Origin: Microbulbifer salipaludis
GTDB lineage: Bacteria; Pseudomonadota; Gammaproteobacteria; Pseudomonadales; Cellvibrionaceae
Direction of reading: 5' to 3'
DNA length: 64,000 nucleotides
NCBI RefSeq assembly: GCF_017303155.1
Contig: NZ_JAEKJR010000002.1
Span: 186,001-250,000, forward strand
This document shows, one piece after another, positions 32,064 to 45,476 of the stretch (its first letter is position 1; the number at the start of each line of letters is the position of its first letter). Below the pieces are notes generated by a model. It did no database searches. It saw only the letters and a program-made list of their open reading frames with translations, and was not told the origin of the DNA. Made by a program: the position numbers and the translations under genes.

Positions 32064-32588
32064 TCAGAAGTTGTCGGTGCGAGTGAACAGGCCAACCCGC
32101 AGGTCTTTGGCGGTGTAGATTTCGCGTCCGTCCACGGAAACGGAACCGTTGCCAATGCCCATAACCAGCTTGCGCTCCACCAGACGGCTCATCTGGATGT
32201 GGTAGGTGACCTTCTTGTTGGTGGGCAGGATCTGGCCGGTGAATTTTACTTCGCCGCAACCCAGGGCGCGGCCGCGGCCGGGGTTGCCTTTCCAGGCGAG
32301 GAAGTAGCCGAGCAGCTGCCACATGGCGTCGAGACCCAGGCAGCCGGGCATGACCGGGTCACCGGGAAAATGGCAGTCAAAGAACCACAGGTCCGGTGTG
32401 ATATCCAGTTCGGCAATCAGCTCCCCCTTGCCGAATTCACCGCCGTCTTTGGCAATGTGCGTGATGCGATCCAGCATCAGCATGTTGGGAGCAGGCAGCT
32501 GCGCGTTGCCGGGGCCGAACATTTCTCCCTGGCTGCAAGCCAGAAGTTCTTCACGGGTGTAGCTGCTTTTTTGAACAAAATTACTCAT
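32064..32588 (-). CDS. fabA: 3-hydroxydecanoyl-ACP dehydratase/isomerase
   Basis: Introduces the cis double bond at the C10 stage. 174 residues. The catalytic His is in [20 protein letters not shown] and the catalytic Asp in the same hotdog-fold helix (GLDAMWQL). The N-terminus [18 protein letters not shown] is typical. First gene of fabAB. Confidence 0.97.
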   Translation of the reverse strand: MSNFVQKSSYTREELLACSQGEMFGPGNAQLPAPNMLMLDRITHIAKDGGEFGKGELIAELDITPDLWFFDCHFPGDPVMPGCLGLDAMWQLLGYFLAWKGNPGRGRALGCGEVKFTGQILPTNKKVTYHIQMSRLVERKLVMGIGNGSVSVDGREIYTAKDLRVGLFTRTDNF

Positions 32589-32626
32589 TGGGTCCCCGAT
32601 TCTGGGTATTTCTTACACGAGCCGGC

Positions 32627-32654
32627 ATTCTAAGGGCTGGGCATGGCTTGTCCA
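32627..32654 (-). promoter_or_regulatory. Promoter of fabAB
   Basis: On the minus strand TGGACA (32649-32654), a 16-base spacer and TAGAAT (32627-32632), placed 38 bases before fabA. I see no clear FabR- or DesT-type palindrome. The remainder of the 259-base divergent spacer to galU has no gene. Confidence 0.65.
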
Positions 32655-32847
32655 GTCGGTCATAACTCTTTTTGTGACCGGAACTGTCCCAATTTGCCCT
32701 TGACCGGGCTGCGGGGCTCGTCAACAGGCGGTTTCCACCGGTTCGCGCAAACGGCGAAACTGGACTGATTCTTGCCACATTTTTGTGATAACTTGCCGCA
32801 ATTCGACGCGGGAGAGCGCCGAAGCCGCATTCTAACGAGGGGGTGTA

Positions 32848-33684
32848 ATGCTCAAAAAATGTCTTTTTCCGGTGGCCGGGTATGGAACCCGCTTTCTGCC
32901 GGCAACCAAGGCGATGCCCAAGGAAATGTTGCCACTGGTCAACAAGCCGCTGGTCCAGTACGGGGTAGAAGAGGCCATTGAGGCCGGCCTGACCGAGATC
33001 GGGTTTGTGACCGGGCGTGGCAAGCGCGCGATTGAAGATCACTTCGACACCAATTTTGAGCTGGAGCATCAGATTGCCGGCACCGGCAAAGAACGTTATC
33101 TGGATTGCGTGCGCCAGGTTATCGACAGTGCCAGCTTTTCCTACACCCGCCAGGGCGAAATGCGCGGGCTGGGTGACGCCATTCTGCAGGGGCAGCGGCT
33201 GATCGGCGATGAAGCCTTCGCCGTAGTGCTGGCCGATGACCTGTGCCTGAATGAAGAGCTCGGTGTGTTGGGGCAGATGGTGCAGCTGTATCAACAGTTT
33301 CGCTGCAGCATCGTTGCGGTGGAAGAAGTGCCGAAAGAGCAGATCCATAAATTTGGTGTGATTGCGGGCAATGAAATCAAACCGGACCTGTTTCAGGTCA
33401 CCGACATGGTGGAAAAGCCCGCGGCCGAGGATGCGCCGAGCAACATGGCGATTATTGGTCGCTATATTCTGACCCCCGATATTTTCGATCTCATTCGTGA
33501 GACGCCGCCGGGCAAGAACGGTGAAGTGCAGATTACCGATGCACTGCTCACCCAGGCCAAGCGCGGTTGCGTGCTCGCCTACCGCTTCAAGGGGCGCCGC
33601 TTCGATTGCGGTTCCGTGGATGGCTTTGTCGAAGCCACCAATTACGTTTACAAGAATATTTATTTGCCGGGGGAGAAGGGCTGA
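32848..33684 (+). CDS. galU: UTP-glucose-1-phosphate uridylyltransferase
   Basis: Makes UDP-glucose from UTP and glucose-1-phosphate. 278 residues. Nucleotide-binding N-terminus [22 protein letters not shown] (in parts [16 protein letters not shown]), VLADD metal/nucleotide site, VEKP sugar-phosphate site, and [12 protein letters not shown] near the end. GAGGGGG lies six bases before the ATG. It is followed one base later by manB, so the two are co-translated. Confidence 0.97.
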   Translation: MLKKCLFPVAGYGTRFLPATKAMPKEMLPLVNKPLVQYGVEEAIEAGLTEIGFVTGRGKRAIEDHFDTNFELEHQIAGTGKERYLDCVRQVIDSASFSYTRQGEMRGLGDAILQGQRLIGDEAFAVVLADDLCLNEELGVLGQMVQLYQQFRCSIVAVEEVPKEQIHKFGVIAGNEIKPDLFQVTDMVEKPAAEDAPSNMAIIGRYILTPDIFDLIRETPPGKNGEVQITDALLTQAKRGCVLAYRFKGRRFDCGSVDGFVEATNYVYKNIYLPGEKG

Positions 33685-33685
33685 A

Positions 33686-35035
33686 ATGTCAGAATTAACC
33701 TGTTTTAAAGCATACGATTTGCGTGGCCGTGTGCCTGATGAGCTGAATGCGGATGTGGCCTATCGTGTGGGGCGCGCGTTTGCCCAGTTTCTGGATGCCC
33801 GCCGTGTGGTGGTGGGGCACGACATCCGCCTCACCAGTGCCGAGCTGACCGATGCGCTGGTCAATGGCCTGCGTGATGCCGGTGCCGAGGTGTTTCACAT
33901 TGGGGAGTGCGGTACGGAAGAAATCTACTTCTCGACTTTCCACGGGGATTTTGACGGCGGCATCTGCGTAACCGCGAGCCACAACCCGATGGATTACAAC
34001 GGCATGAAGTTCGTGCGCTCGGGTAGTCGCCCCATCAGCGGCGATACCGGCCTGCTGGATATCAAGAAGCTCGCGGAAGACAACAACTTTCCCGCAGTGG
34101 AAAAGCGTGGCGACCTGCACACCTTTGCCCACCGCGATGACTTTGTGAAACACCTGCTGGGTTACGTCGATGTCTCCGAGCTGAAGCCGCTGAAGCTGGT
34201 GGTGAATGCCGGTAACGGTGGAGCCGGTTCCGTGGTGGATGCGCTGGCACCGAGCCTGCCGTTTGAATTTGTGCGCGTGCACCACGAGCCCGATGGTAAT
34301 TTCCCCAACGGTATCCCCAACCCGATTCTGCCGGAAAACCGTGAACCCACCGCGGCCGCCGTGCGCGAGAGCGGCGCTGATTTTGGTATCGCATGGGATG
34401 GTGACTTCGACCGCTGTTTCTTCTTTGACGAGAACGGTGAATTCATCGAGGGCTACTATGTGGTGGGCCTGCTGGCGGAAGCGTTCCTGGTCAAGCACCC
34501 GGGCGCCAACGTGGTGCACGACCCGCGTCTCACCTGGAATACGGAAGCCATCGTCAAGGCGGCCGGCGGTGAGCCGGTGCAGAGTAAAACCGGGCATGCG
34601 TTCATCAAGGAGCGCATGCGCAAGGAAGACGCCATTTACGGTGGTGAAATGAGCGCGCACCATTATTTCCGTGACTTTGCCTACTGCGACAGCGGCATGA
34701 TCCCGTGGCTGCTGGTAGCCGAGCTGGTAAGTCGCAGCGGCAAGCCGCTGTCGAAACTGGTGGGCGAGCGCATGGCGGCGTTCCCCTGTAGCGGCGAAAT
34801 CAACTCCAAAGTGGCAGACCCCAAGGCCCTGCTGCAGGCCGCGGAAGAAAAGTATGCGCCTGGCGCCAACAGTGTTGAGCACGTCGATGGGCTCAGTGTC
34901 GCGTTCGACGACTGGCGCTTTAACCTGCGTATGTCCAACACCGAGCCGGTGGTGCGCCTGAATGTGGAATCCCGTGGGGATGAGGCGCTGATGAAGGCCA
35001 AGACGGAAGAACTGCTAGGCCTGATTCGCGGGTAG
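33686..35035 (+). CDS. manB: Phosphomannomutase / phosphoglucomutase
   Basis: Interconverts the 6- and 1-phosphates of mannose (or glucose), feeding GDP-mannose and UDP-glucose synthesis. 449 residues of the alpha-D-phosphohexomutase family: phosphoserine loop [13 protein letters not shown], metal loop DGDFDRC, sugar loop [10 protein letters not shown] and phosphate-binding C-terminus [21 protein letters not shown] favours phosphomannomutase (CpsG/AlgC type). The ATG at 33686 follows the galU stop by one base; the same frame is open further upstream inside galU but that is not coding for this protein. Confidence 0.95.
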   Translation: MSELTCFKAYDLRGRVPDELNADVAYRVGRAFAQFLDARRVVVGHDIRLTSAELTDALVNGLRDAGAEVFHIGECGTEEIYFSTFHGDFDGGICVTASHNPMDYNGMKFVRSGSRPISGDTGLLDIKKLAEDNNFPAVEKRGDLHTFAHRDDFVKHLLGYVDVSELKPLKLVVNAGNGGAGSVVDALAPSLPFEFVRVHHEPDGNFPNGIPNPILPENREPTAAAVRESGADFGIAWDGDFDRCFFFDENGEFIEGYYVVGLLAEAFLVKHPGANVVHDPRLTWNTEAIVKAAGGEPVQSKTGHAFIKERMRKEDAIYGGEMSAHHYFRDFAYCDSGMIPWLLVAELVSRSGKPLSKLVGERMAAFPCSGEINSKVADPKALLQAAEEKYAPGANSVEHVDGLSVAFDDWRFNLRMSNTEPVVRLNVESRGDEALMKAKTEELLGLIRG

Positions 35036-35047
35036 TCATTACTGTTC

Positions 35048-35074
35048 GGGGAGCGCGTCTGCGCTCCCCATTTT
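35048..35074 (+). terminator. Terminator after manB
   Basis: GGGGAGCGC (35048-35056), loop GTCT, GCGCTCCCC (35061-35069), then ATTTTG. Intrinsic terminator for galU-manB. Confidence 0.85.
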
Positions 35075-35119
35075 GTCATCGATCATTTCTGCTTCACCGG
35101 CGAGTGCCCTGTGCGGGTT

Positions 35120-35563
35120 TCAGTTTTTCGCCAGCCTGCGCCGAAACTCATCGTGGTATTCCTGCTGGATTTTCTTCAGCTCTTCCAGTTGCTCCGCGTT
35201 CAGGATTTTCACCATTTCGACGCGGGTGGCGGCGCGCACCGCAACGATTTTCGCATCCAGCTCTTCTTTCTGTTCCCGGGTAAGCTTCGGCATTTTGCCG
35301 CGCTCGAAGCCGTAGTCTTCCAGGATCGCAAGCTGGAGCTCAAAGTTCTTTTCCATCAGTGGCAAGGCTTTGTCTTCCTGCTCCGGCGTCAGCTTCAGGC
35401 GCAGCGTGATCCAGTCGGTGATGTCGTCGTACTTTTCCCAGAAGTCGTCGCCGAGCCCATCTGCAGTAGCCGCCTTGCCGGTGGAGATTGCGGCAATCAG
35501 CAGTAGGGCGAAAATCGCAGCGGAAAGCGATGACCAGAACGGGTCGTGAGATTCCCGAGACAT
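35120..35563 (-). CDS. Small membrane-anchored helical protein, Spy/CpxP-like
   Basis: 147 residues. One N-terminal hydrophobic segment (about 13-32, LSAAIFALLLIAAIST) anchors or exports a mostly helical, charged domain. The segments LRLKLTPEQEDKALPLM and ILNAEQLEELKKIQQEY resemble the repeated LTxxQ-type motifs of periplasmic Spy/CpxP chaperones. TTGGAGCG precedes the ATG. No operon partner. Function inferred from pattern only; a heavy-metal or envelope-stress sensor is equally possible. Confidence 0.7.
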   Translation of the reverse strand: MSRESHDPFWSSLSAAIFALLLIAAISTGKAATADGLGDDFWEKYDDITDWITLRLKLTPEQEDKALPLMEKNFELQLAILEDYGFERGKMPKLTREQKEELDAKIVAVRAATRVEMVKILNAEQLEELKKIQQEYHDEFRRRLAKN

Positions 35564-35592
35564 GTTTGGCGCTCCAATCTACCTGTTAGTAA

Positions 35593-36567
<975 letters not shown>

Positions 36568-36600
36568 CCCTGCAAAGAATACGCTTTTGAGGAGCGACAC

Positions 36601-38007
36601 TTGGATAAGAAGATCATCGTTGGCAGTGAGGAATGGTGTGCCTTTCCGGGGCTTGGTATTCCCGCGATCAAGGCGCGCGTAGATTCCGGCGCCAAAACGT
36701 CGTGCCTGCACGCCTACAACATCCAGCAGTTCAATCGCGGCGGCGAGCCGTGGGTGAGCTTCGAGGCGCACCCCCTGCAGAACCAGCGCCGGCCGCGGGT
36801 GCGTTGTGAAGCGCGGGTGCTCGACCGGCGCACGGTGCGCAGCTCGTCCGGGGATTCGGAAAAGCGCCTGGTGATCAGAACCAGTATGAGTATCGGCGGA
36901 AGCGTGTGGGATATCGAACTTACCCTCACCAACCGCGACTCCATGGGTTACCGCATGCTGCTGGGCCGCGAGGCGATGATGGGCCGCATGCTGGTGGACC
37001 CTGCCGAGAGTTTCTGCCTGGGTGAGATGCCCCCCAGCCAACTGGAGGAGTATTACCGGGACGAGCACCATATGTCGGGCACCGGCCTGCGTATCGGCGT
37101 GCTCGCTTCCAATCCGGACCTCTACAGTAACCAGCGAATCATGGAGGCCGGTGCCGAACGTGGCCACCGCATGACCTTTTTGCAGATTCGCCAGTGCTAT
37201 ATGAAACTGGATTCGGCCGAGCCGGAGGTGCATTACCGGGACGGGCGCATTCTCAACAACCTCGATGCGATTATTCCGCGCATTCGCCCCAGCATGACGT
37301 TTTATGGCTGCGCCCTGACCCGTCACTTTGAGAGCATGGGGGTATACGCCCTCAATGGTGCGGCTGCAATCAGTCAGTCCCGCGACAAGCTCTACTCCCT
37401 GCAGTTGCTGCAGGAGGGTGGCTTGAATATTCCGATTTCCGGATTCGCCCACTCGCCCATGGATACCAACGAGCTGATCGATATGGTGGGGGGCGCACCG
37501 CTGATCGTGAAATTGCTGGAAGGCACCCAGGGGCGCGGCGTGGTGCTGGCGGAAACCCGCAAGGCAGCAGAATCGGTGATCAATGCCTTCAAGTCGCTGA
37601 AGGTGAACCTGCTGGTACAGGAGTTTATTCGCGAGGCACAGGGCAAAGACCTGCGCCTGTTCGTGGTGGATGGCAAGGTGTTCGCCGCCATTCAGCGGGA
37701 GGCTGCGCCGGGTGAGTTTCGCGCCAATATTCACCGGGGGGGGACGGCCTCCGTGGTCAAGATCCTGCCGGAGGAGCGCAAGCTGGCAATCAAGGCGGCC
37801 AAAACCCTGGGGCTGAAAGTGGCTGGTGTGGATATCATTCGCTCCAAGAAGGGGCCACTGTTGCTGGAGGTGAACTCCTCGCCGGGTCTCGAAGGCATCG
37901 AAAGCGCCACCCGCAAGGATGTGGCCGGGTCCATGATTCTGGCCATCGAAAAAGCGCTGAAGTGGCGCCCGACCATAACCCCGGTCGATGCCGGGGATGA
38001 AGGCTAG
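36601..38007 (+). CDS. Fused retropepsin-like (Zn_protease family) domain and RimK-type ligase
   Basis: 468 residues. Residues about 1-135 match the 'ATP-dependent zinc protease' / RimB family, now seen as retropepsin-like, with [14 protein letters not shown] and [10 protein letters not shown]. Residues about 155-460 are a RimK-like ATP-grasp ligase: [57 protein letters not shown]. RimK adds Glu to ribosomal protein S6 in E. coli. The start is TTG at 36601 with GAGGAG six bases upstream. In many gammaproteobacteria the two domains are separate neighbours; here they are one chain. Confidence 0.88.
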   Translation: MDKKIIVGSEEWCAFPGLGIPAIKARVDSGAKTSCLHAYNIQQFNRGGEPWVSFEAHPLQNQRRPRVRCEARVLDRRTVRSSSGDSEKRLVIRTSMSIGGSVWDIELTLTNRDSMGYRMLLGREAMMGRMLVDPAESFCLGEMPPSQLEEYYRDEHHMSGTGLRIGVLASNPDLYSNQRIMEAGAERGHRMTFLQIRQCYMKLDSAEPEVHYRDGRILNNLDAIIPRIRPSMTFYGCALTRHFESMGVYALNGAAAISQSRDKLYSLQLLQEGGLNIPISGFAHSPMDTNELIDMVGGAPLIVKLLEGTQGRGVVLAETRKAAESVINAFKSLKVNLLVQEFIREAQGKDLRLFVVDGKVFAAIQREAAPGEFRANIHRGGTASVVKILPEERKLAIKAAKTLGLKVAGVDIIRSKKGPLLLEVNSSPGLEGIESATRKDVAGSMILAIEKALKWRPTITPVDAGDEG

Positions 38008-38029
38008 GCCTGCGCTCGTTTAGCTATGT

Positions 38030-38051
38030 GGCGCCGTATTTTCACGGCGCC
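38030..38051 (+). terminator. Possible weak terminator
   Basis: GGCGCCGT (38030-38037), loop ATTTTC, ACGGCGCC (38044-38051). A perfect stem, but only GCTT follows, so it may act as an attenuator or 3'-end hairpin. Confidence 0.4.
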
Positions 38052-38245
38052 GCTTACTCAGCGCTCCTTTCCTCTGGGCCTCTTTCCTCCGGGCCTGCTC
38101 CTGAAAATCTGACGGTGTGGTTTTTTTGGCGCTCGGCTCGCGCTTCACCCGTGGTGGGGGCCTGTGGCCGAGACTAGTCTTTAGGGGTGCCCCGCTGTTG
38201 GTTGGTTCGTGTGCGGGGCGTTTAATTGCCCCGGTGCCCCCAACG

Positions 38246-38833
38246 ATGCCCAAAACAACGCTCCATGCCTTCTCGCCGCGACCACTCTACAGGCTGTTGT
38301 GTCAGCTGTTACTGGTGGCGTCGGTCGCCGCGGCACCGGCGCGTGCGGAGCTCCTGTCGGACACCGATCTGGGGCGCAAGGTCATGGTGGATTACATCGT
38401 CCACTTCGCCCATCACTTCCAGTGGCCCATCGAGGTCTTCAATGGGTCCGGCGCACCGTTCCGCATTTGCGTGATGGGGGAGGAGGCGCTGGTGGCTCCG
38501 CTGGAGGCCCGTTTTCACCGCCACCGGATTCAGGGGCGAATGGTGGCGCTGGAGACGGTCAACGACGGCGAGACCATGCGTGCACGCCGCTGCCAGATTG
38601 TGGTGATGGGTGACGGGCTGGAAGCTGGCCACATGGCCGAAGCGGTTGGTGCCCTGGAGTTCTTCCCGGTGCTCACCGTCAGTGACGTCAGCCGCTTCAC
38701 CCATATTGGTGGCATGGTGGCTTTTGCCGGCACAGGCAACAACATGTCACTGCGACTGAACAAGACCCGGCTCGACCGCGCCGAGCTGGACATCGGCAGC
38801 AGCGTGTTCCGGCTGACCCGTGCGGTCAAATAG
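38246..38833 (+). CDS. YfiR-like (DUF4154) periplasmic protein
   Basis: About 195 residues with a signal peptide (LLCQLLLVASVAAAPARA). The mature part follows the YfiR pattern: VDYIVHFAHHFQWP, FRICVMGEE and a C-terminal LRLNKTRLDRAELDIGSSVFRLTRAV. In Pseudomonas YfiR holds the diguanylate cyclase YfiN inactive from the periplasm. No yfiN or yfiB lies beside it here. The ATG at 38246 is chosen because it gives a normal signal peptide; its ribosome binding site is poor. Confidence 0.8.
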   Translation: MPKTTLHAFSPRPLYRLLCQLLLVASVAAAPARAELLSDTDLGRKVMVDYIVHFAHHFQWPIEVFNGSGAPFRICVMGEEALVAPLEARFHRHRIQGRMVALETVNDGETMRARRCQIVVMGDGLEAGHMAEAVGALEFFPVLTVSDVSRFTHIGGMVAFAGTGNNMSLRLNKTRLDRAELDIGSSVFRLTRAVK

Positions 38834-38903
38834 GCAGCCTGCCCCGGGGGGGCGGTTGTCGAGTTGGCGTAAATTTGTACTGGCAGTTGCCGGCGTTTTC
38901 CCG

Positions 38904-38909
38904 TAGAAT
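38904..38909 (+). promoter_or_regulatory. Candidate -10 of the carA leader promoter
   Basis: TAGAAT followed by CTGCGCCC. The -35 is weak (TGGCAG at 38881 with 17-base spacing). The block is nearly identical to the dapB -10 region. Confidence 0.5.
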
Positions 38910-38985
38910 CTGCGCCCGGCTTGGAAAGGTCCCACCGTAGTCGCCCGCGCCAAATTATGGCTTTATTGGCTCTCAGTAGAGAGCG

Positions 38986-39138
38986 ATGGAGCAGGTCGCA
39001 GAGCCCGTGGCTTTCCTGCCCCATATTTGCGCCGGTGCTGGCGGTTTTTCCGCCCACTTAACCACCGAAACTGGTTGCCGGCCACACAGTGAGAGCCCAG
39101 GTGAAAGCCTCAGTGAGCGCCCGAGAAGAACTCTATAA
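38986..39138 (+). CDS. Candidate carA leader peptide
   Basis: 50-codon reading frame beginning MEQVAEPVAF and ending SERPRRTL. The last codons are CGC CCG AGA AGA ACT CTA TAA, so three Arg codons cluster just before the stop, which is two bases from the terminator stem. carAB supplies carbamoyl phosphate for arginine and pyrimidines, so Arg-sensing attenuation is plausible. The ATG has no well-spaced ribosome binding site; a GTG at 39007 is an alternative start. A second frame at 38957-39061 (34 codons) also holds AGA, CGA and AGG codons. Confidence 0.35.
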   Translation: MEQVAEPVAFLPHICAGAGGFSAHLTTETGCRPHSESPGESLSERPRRTL

Positions 39139-39140
39139 CC

Positions 39141-39175
39141 AAGCGAGATGAAGCAGACGTTTCATCTCGCTTTTT
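39141..39175 (+). terminator. Intrinsic terminator in the carA leader
   Basis: AAGCGAGATGAA (39141-39152), loop GCAGACG, TTCATCTCGCTTTTTT (39160-39175). A perfect 12-bp stem with a T tract, 109 bases before the carA start. Confidence 0.92.
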
Positions 39176-39283
39176 TATAAAGGGCTCAGGGTAAAAAGTT
39201 GCAGCTGAAACTTCACCTGGCAAGGCACATAAAGTGCCCCCTCTCGCCCCGCCCGGAAGCTGTTCTGACGATTGGAGATTGAA

Positions 39284-40453
39284 TTGAACAACGCCGTTCC
39301 CACGCCGGAATCCCTGATGCCCAGCACCACCCCGGCACTGCTGGTGCTTGCCGATGGCAGTGTCTTTCGCGGTCGTGCCATTGGCGCGGAAGGCTCAACC
39401 GTTGGTGAGGTGGTTTTCAACACCTCCATGACCGGTTATCAGGAAATCCTGACGGATCCATCTTACGCCCGCCAGATCGTTACCCTGACCTACCCGCATA
39501 TCGGCAACACCGGCACCAACTCGGAAGACGAAGAGTGTGCTGAAATCTGGTCAGCGGGCCTGGTGATTCGCGACCTGCCGTTGCTGGCTTCCAGCTTCCG
39601 CAATGAGCAGTCCCTGGAGGACTACCTCAAGCAACGCAATATCGTCGGCATCGCCGACATCGATACCCGCCGCCTGACCCGCATCCTGCGCGACAAAGGC
39701 GCCCAGAGCGGCTGCATTGTGGCTGGCGATAATGTCGATGAAGCGGAAGCCCTGAAAAAAGCCCAGGCATTTGCCGGCCTGAAGGGCATGGACCTGGCCA
39801 AGGTGGTTTCCACCAAGCAGCCGTACGACTTCAACGAGGGCAGCTGGGAACTCGGTACGGGCCATAAGCCGGCACCGGCGGCGCAGCCTTACAAAGTGGT
39901 TGCCTACGACTTCGGTGTGAAGCGCAATATCCTGCGCATGCTGGTAGATCGCGGCTGTAGCATCACCGTGGTCCCGGCAGAAACCCCGGCCTCTGAAGTG
40001 CTGGCAATGAATCCCGACGGTGTGTTCCTGTCCAACGGCCCCGGCGACCCCGAACCCTGCGACTACGCGATCAAGGCGATTCGGGAAATCCTCGACACCG
40101 GCCTGCCCACCTACGGCATTTGCCTCGGGCACCAGCTGTTGGGCCTGGCGGTTGGCGCCAAGACCGCCAAAATGAAATTCGGCCATCACGGCGGTAACCA
40201 CCCGGTGCAGGACCTGAACAGCACCAAGGTGATGATCACTGCGCAGAACCACGGTTTTGCGGTGGACATGGACTCCCTGCCGGAGAATGTGGAAATCACC
40301 CACAAGTCCCTGTTCGACGGCACCTTGCAGGGCATTCGCCTCAAGGACAAGCCGGCGTTCAGTTTCCAGGGGCACCCGGAAGCGAGCCCCGGCCCGCACG
40401 ATGTGGCACCGCTGTTTGACCAGTTTATCGAGATGATGGAAGCGCGCCGCTAG
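39284..40453 (+). CDS. carA: Carbamoyl-phosphate synthase small subunit
   Basis: Glutaminase subunit that releases ammonia from glutamine for CarB. About 389 residues. The N-terminal domain starts [17 protein letters not shown]; the class I amidotransferase domain has the nucleophile in [14 protein letters not shown] and the His/Glu pair in [11 protein letters not shown]. Start choice: TTG at 39284 has TTGGAG six bases upstream; an ATG at 39317 ([14 protein letters not shown]) with a weaker GGA site would give a more usual 378 residues. Confidence 0.95.
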   Translation: MNNAVPTPESLMPSTTPALLVLADGSVFRGRAIGAEGSTVGEVVFNTSMTGYQEILTDPSYARQIVTLTYPHIGNTGTNSEDEECAEIWSAGLVIRDLPLLASSFRNEQSLEDYLKQRNIVGIADIDTRRLTRILRDKGAQSGCIVAGDNVDEAEALKKAQAFAGLKGMDLAKVVSTKQPYDFNEGSWELGTGHKPAPAAQPYKVVAYDFGVKRNILRMLVDRGCSITVVPAETPASEVLAMNPDGVFLSNGPGDPEPCDYAIKAIREILDTGLPTYGICLGHQLLGLAVGAKTAKMKFGHHGGNHPVQDLNSTKVMITAQNHGFAVDMDSLPENVEITHKSLFDGTLQGIRLKDKPAFSFQGHPEASPGPHDVAPLFDQFIEMMEARR

Positions 40454-40560
40454 GCGCCTCTTCCACAGCAGCGAAACGCTCGCAGCGAAACTCTTGCAGC
40501 AAAACCAGCGAAGACCAGAATTTTATCCACCGGCTGCGGCCGGCTAGATACGGAAGAAAG

Positions 40561-43791
<3,231 letters not shown>

Positions 43792-43833
43792 TCGAGCATT
43801 GATTTGAGTGGCCCGCAAGGGGCACTATTTTTG

Positions 43834-43862
43834 AAAGCTCCGCCGCCTGGTGGAGCTTTTTC
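43834..43862 (+). terminator. Terminator between carB and greA
   Basis: AAAGCTCCGCC (43834-43844), loop GCCT, GGTGGAGCTTT (43849-43859) and a T tract; one G-U pair in the stem. It may be partial, since greA follows only 65 bases later. Confidence 0.8.
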
Positions 43863-43926
43863 GTTAAGAATTAACCTAAAAGCACATCGCAGCGCATTGC
43901 GAAATGTGAAGATTCTGGAGGTTCCC

Positions 43927-44403
43927 ATGAACCGTGTACCCATGACCGTTGAGGGCGCAGAGGCTCTGCGCACAGAACTGGACGACCTGAAAAAAGTGCA
44001 GCGTCCGGCTGTTGTTCAGGCCATCGCCGAGGCCCGTGAGCACGGCGACCTGAAAGAAAATGCCGAGTACCACGCGGCGCGGGAAAAGCAGGGGTTTATT
44101 GAAGGCCGTATTCAGGAAATCGAAGCCAAGCTTTCAATGGCCCAGGTCATTGATGTCAATGCCATCGAGCCGTCCGGCAAGGTGATTTTTGGCACCACCG
44201 TGACCATCATCCACATGGAAGACGATTCCGAAGTGACCTACAAAATTGTGGGTGATGACGAAGCGGATGTGAGAAACAAGAAGATTTCAGTGAACTCGCC
44301 AATTGCCCGCGCGCTGATCGGCAAGGAAGAAGGGGATATTGTGGTGGTGAATACACCCTCGGGCGCGGTGGAATATGAGATCGATGAGGTGAAGCACATC
44401 TGA
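43927..44403 (+). CDS. greA: Transcription elongation factor GreA
   Basis: Binds the RNA polymerase secondary channel and stimulates cleavage of backtracked RNA. 158 residues: an N-terminal coiled coil ([18 protein letters not shown]) with the conserved acidic tip in [19 protein letters not shown] (Asp and Glu at DLKENAEY), and a C-terminal FKBP-like domain ([17 protein letters not shown]). The ATG at 43927 is preceded by GGAGG; the longer open frame upstream crosses the terminator. Confidence 0.97.
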   Translation: MNRVPMTVEGAEALRTELDDLKKVQRPAVVQAIAEAREHGDLKENAEYHAAREKQGFIEGRIQEIEAKLSMAQVIDVNAIEPSGKVIFGTTVTIIHMEDDSEVTYKIVGDDEADVRNKKISVNSPIARALIGKEEGDIVVVNTPSGAVEYEIDEVKHI

Positions 44404-44427
44404 TCGTTCCGGATCTCGAATACTGAA

Positions 44428-44457
44428 AAGGCGGCCACTGGCCGCCTTATTTATTTG
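44428..44457. terminator. Bidirectional terminator between greA and the curli locus
   Basis: AAGGCGGCCA (44428-44437) and TGGCCGCCTT (44439-44448), flanked by A-rich and T-rich runs on both sides. It closes greA and the last curlin gene. Confidence 0.85.
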
Positions 44458-44472
44458 TCGGAGCGAAGCCGG

Positions 44473-45351
44473 TTATTGCAAGACGACCGCATTGTTGCCA
44501 ACCCCGATCTGGGTGACGATCGCGGTCTCAGACAGGCCGTTTTGCACCACGTTGGCATTATTCGCAGCACCGATCTGGGTCACGATTGCGGTATGCCCGC
44601 CGAGCCCGAGCTGCAGAATATTGGCATTGTTGAGGAAGCCATCCTGGGTAACCGACGCGGCATTGAACCAGCCAAACTGGGTGATGAGAGCATCATTACC
44701 GAAACCGCTCTGGCTAATGTCTGCCTCGTTGAAGAAGCCTGCCTGTAGCACATTCGCGCTGTTGCCCGCACCGGATTGTGTCACGCTGGCGCTATGGCCA
44801 ACGCCGCCCTGCAAGATCGCTGATTCGTTTCCGATACCGTCCTGGAAAATATACGCTTCAGAATTGGCGCTGAAGAACTGGCCGATATAGGCGTTGTGCA
44901 CCAGCCCGGATTGCTGGATGACCGCTACATTATCGGTACCGGCTACCTGATCAACACGGGCATCGTTGTTAATGCCCTGCTGTACGATCACCGCCGTGCT
45001 ATTGCTTGAGCCCAGCTGAAACGTCGAGGCGCTGTTGGCAAACCCCTGTTGCTGAATTTCTGCCAGGTTATTGGACCCGTTGGATTGCAACGAGTAGGCG
45101 TCATTGAGCCCGCCCGTTTGCACCTGGTAAATCGCGCTATCGGTCTCTCCTGCCTGCGTCGCATTGGCTTCGTTGAAGAAACCGGTTTGTGTTTGCTGAA
45201 TCAGGTTGCCGATGGCGCCGGCATCCGTCTGATCGACGTTTGCCGTATTGCCGACCCCGGTTTGGGTGACAATTGCCGTATTGGCATCGGCCCAGGTAAT
45301 GCCGCTGATCGCGAACATAACTGCGGCACTGACATGCGCTAGATACTTCAC
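44473..45351 (-). CDS. Curlin-repeat protein, 12 repeats (CsgA-like)
   Basis: Predicted secreted amyloid fibre subunit. 292 residues; signal peptide about 1-21 (VMFAISGITWA). The mature part is 12 repeats of about 22 residues with the curlin pattern A-x-V-x-Q-x-G-x-x-N-x-A-x-x-x-Q (for example NTAIVTQTGVGNTANVDQ, ADISQSGFGNDALITQFG). Lys is absent after the signal and Arg nearly so. The end, TQIGVGNNAVVLQ, is almost the same as that of the next curlin. E. coli CsgA has five repeats. It is the last gene of the locus, 125 bases after its paralogue. Confidence 0.92.
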   Translation of the reverse strand: MKYLAHVSAAVMFAISGITWADANTAIVTQTGVGNTANVDQTDAGAIGNLIQQTQTGFFNEANATQAGETDSAIYQVQTGGLNDAYSLQSNGSNNLAEIQQQGFANSASTFQLGSSNSTAVIVQQGINNDARVDQVAGTDNVAVIQQSGLVHNAYIGQFFSANSEAYIFQDGIGNESAILQGGVGHSASVTQSGAGNSANVLQAGFFNEADISQSGFGNDALITQFGWFNAASVTQDGFLNNANILQLGLGGHTAIVTQIGAANNANVVQNGLSETAIVTQIGVGNNAVVLQ

Positions 45352-45430
45352 ATGAACTCCTTCACTTCACACTACGTAAGGAATTGTTTGAAATAGCGGG
45401 AGTGGGTTGGCTTGGAGAAGGGACGGGCAA

Positions 45431-45453
45431 CGAGCGGCTGGGTAAGCCGCTCG
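45431..45453 (-). promoter_or_regulatory. Perfect 9-bp hairpin between two curlin genes
   Basis: CGAGCGGCT and AGCCGCTCG around a GGGTA loop, 24 bases after the stop of the upstream curlin gene. No T tract follows on the minus strand, so it may adjust the relative level of the two curlin mRNAs rather than end transcription. Confidence 0.45.
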
Positions 45454-45476
45454 CTGCTTGAACCGCTGCTACAGGA

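Larger units (their letters stand above)
38834..39283 (+). other. Long carA leader region
   Basis: 450 bases without an established gene. It contains a -10-like TAGAAT at 38904 with a GC-rich discriminator, a 6-bp hairpin GCTCTC-AGTA-GAGAGC (38969-38984), two overlapping short reading frames, and a strong intrinsic terminator at 39141-39175 before the carA ribosome binding site. This is the structure of an attenuated leader or a separate small RNA. Confidence 0.65.
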
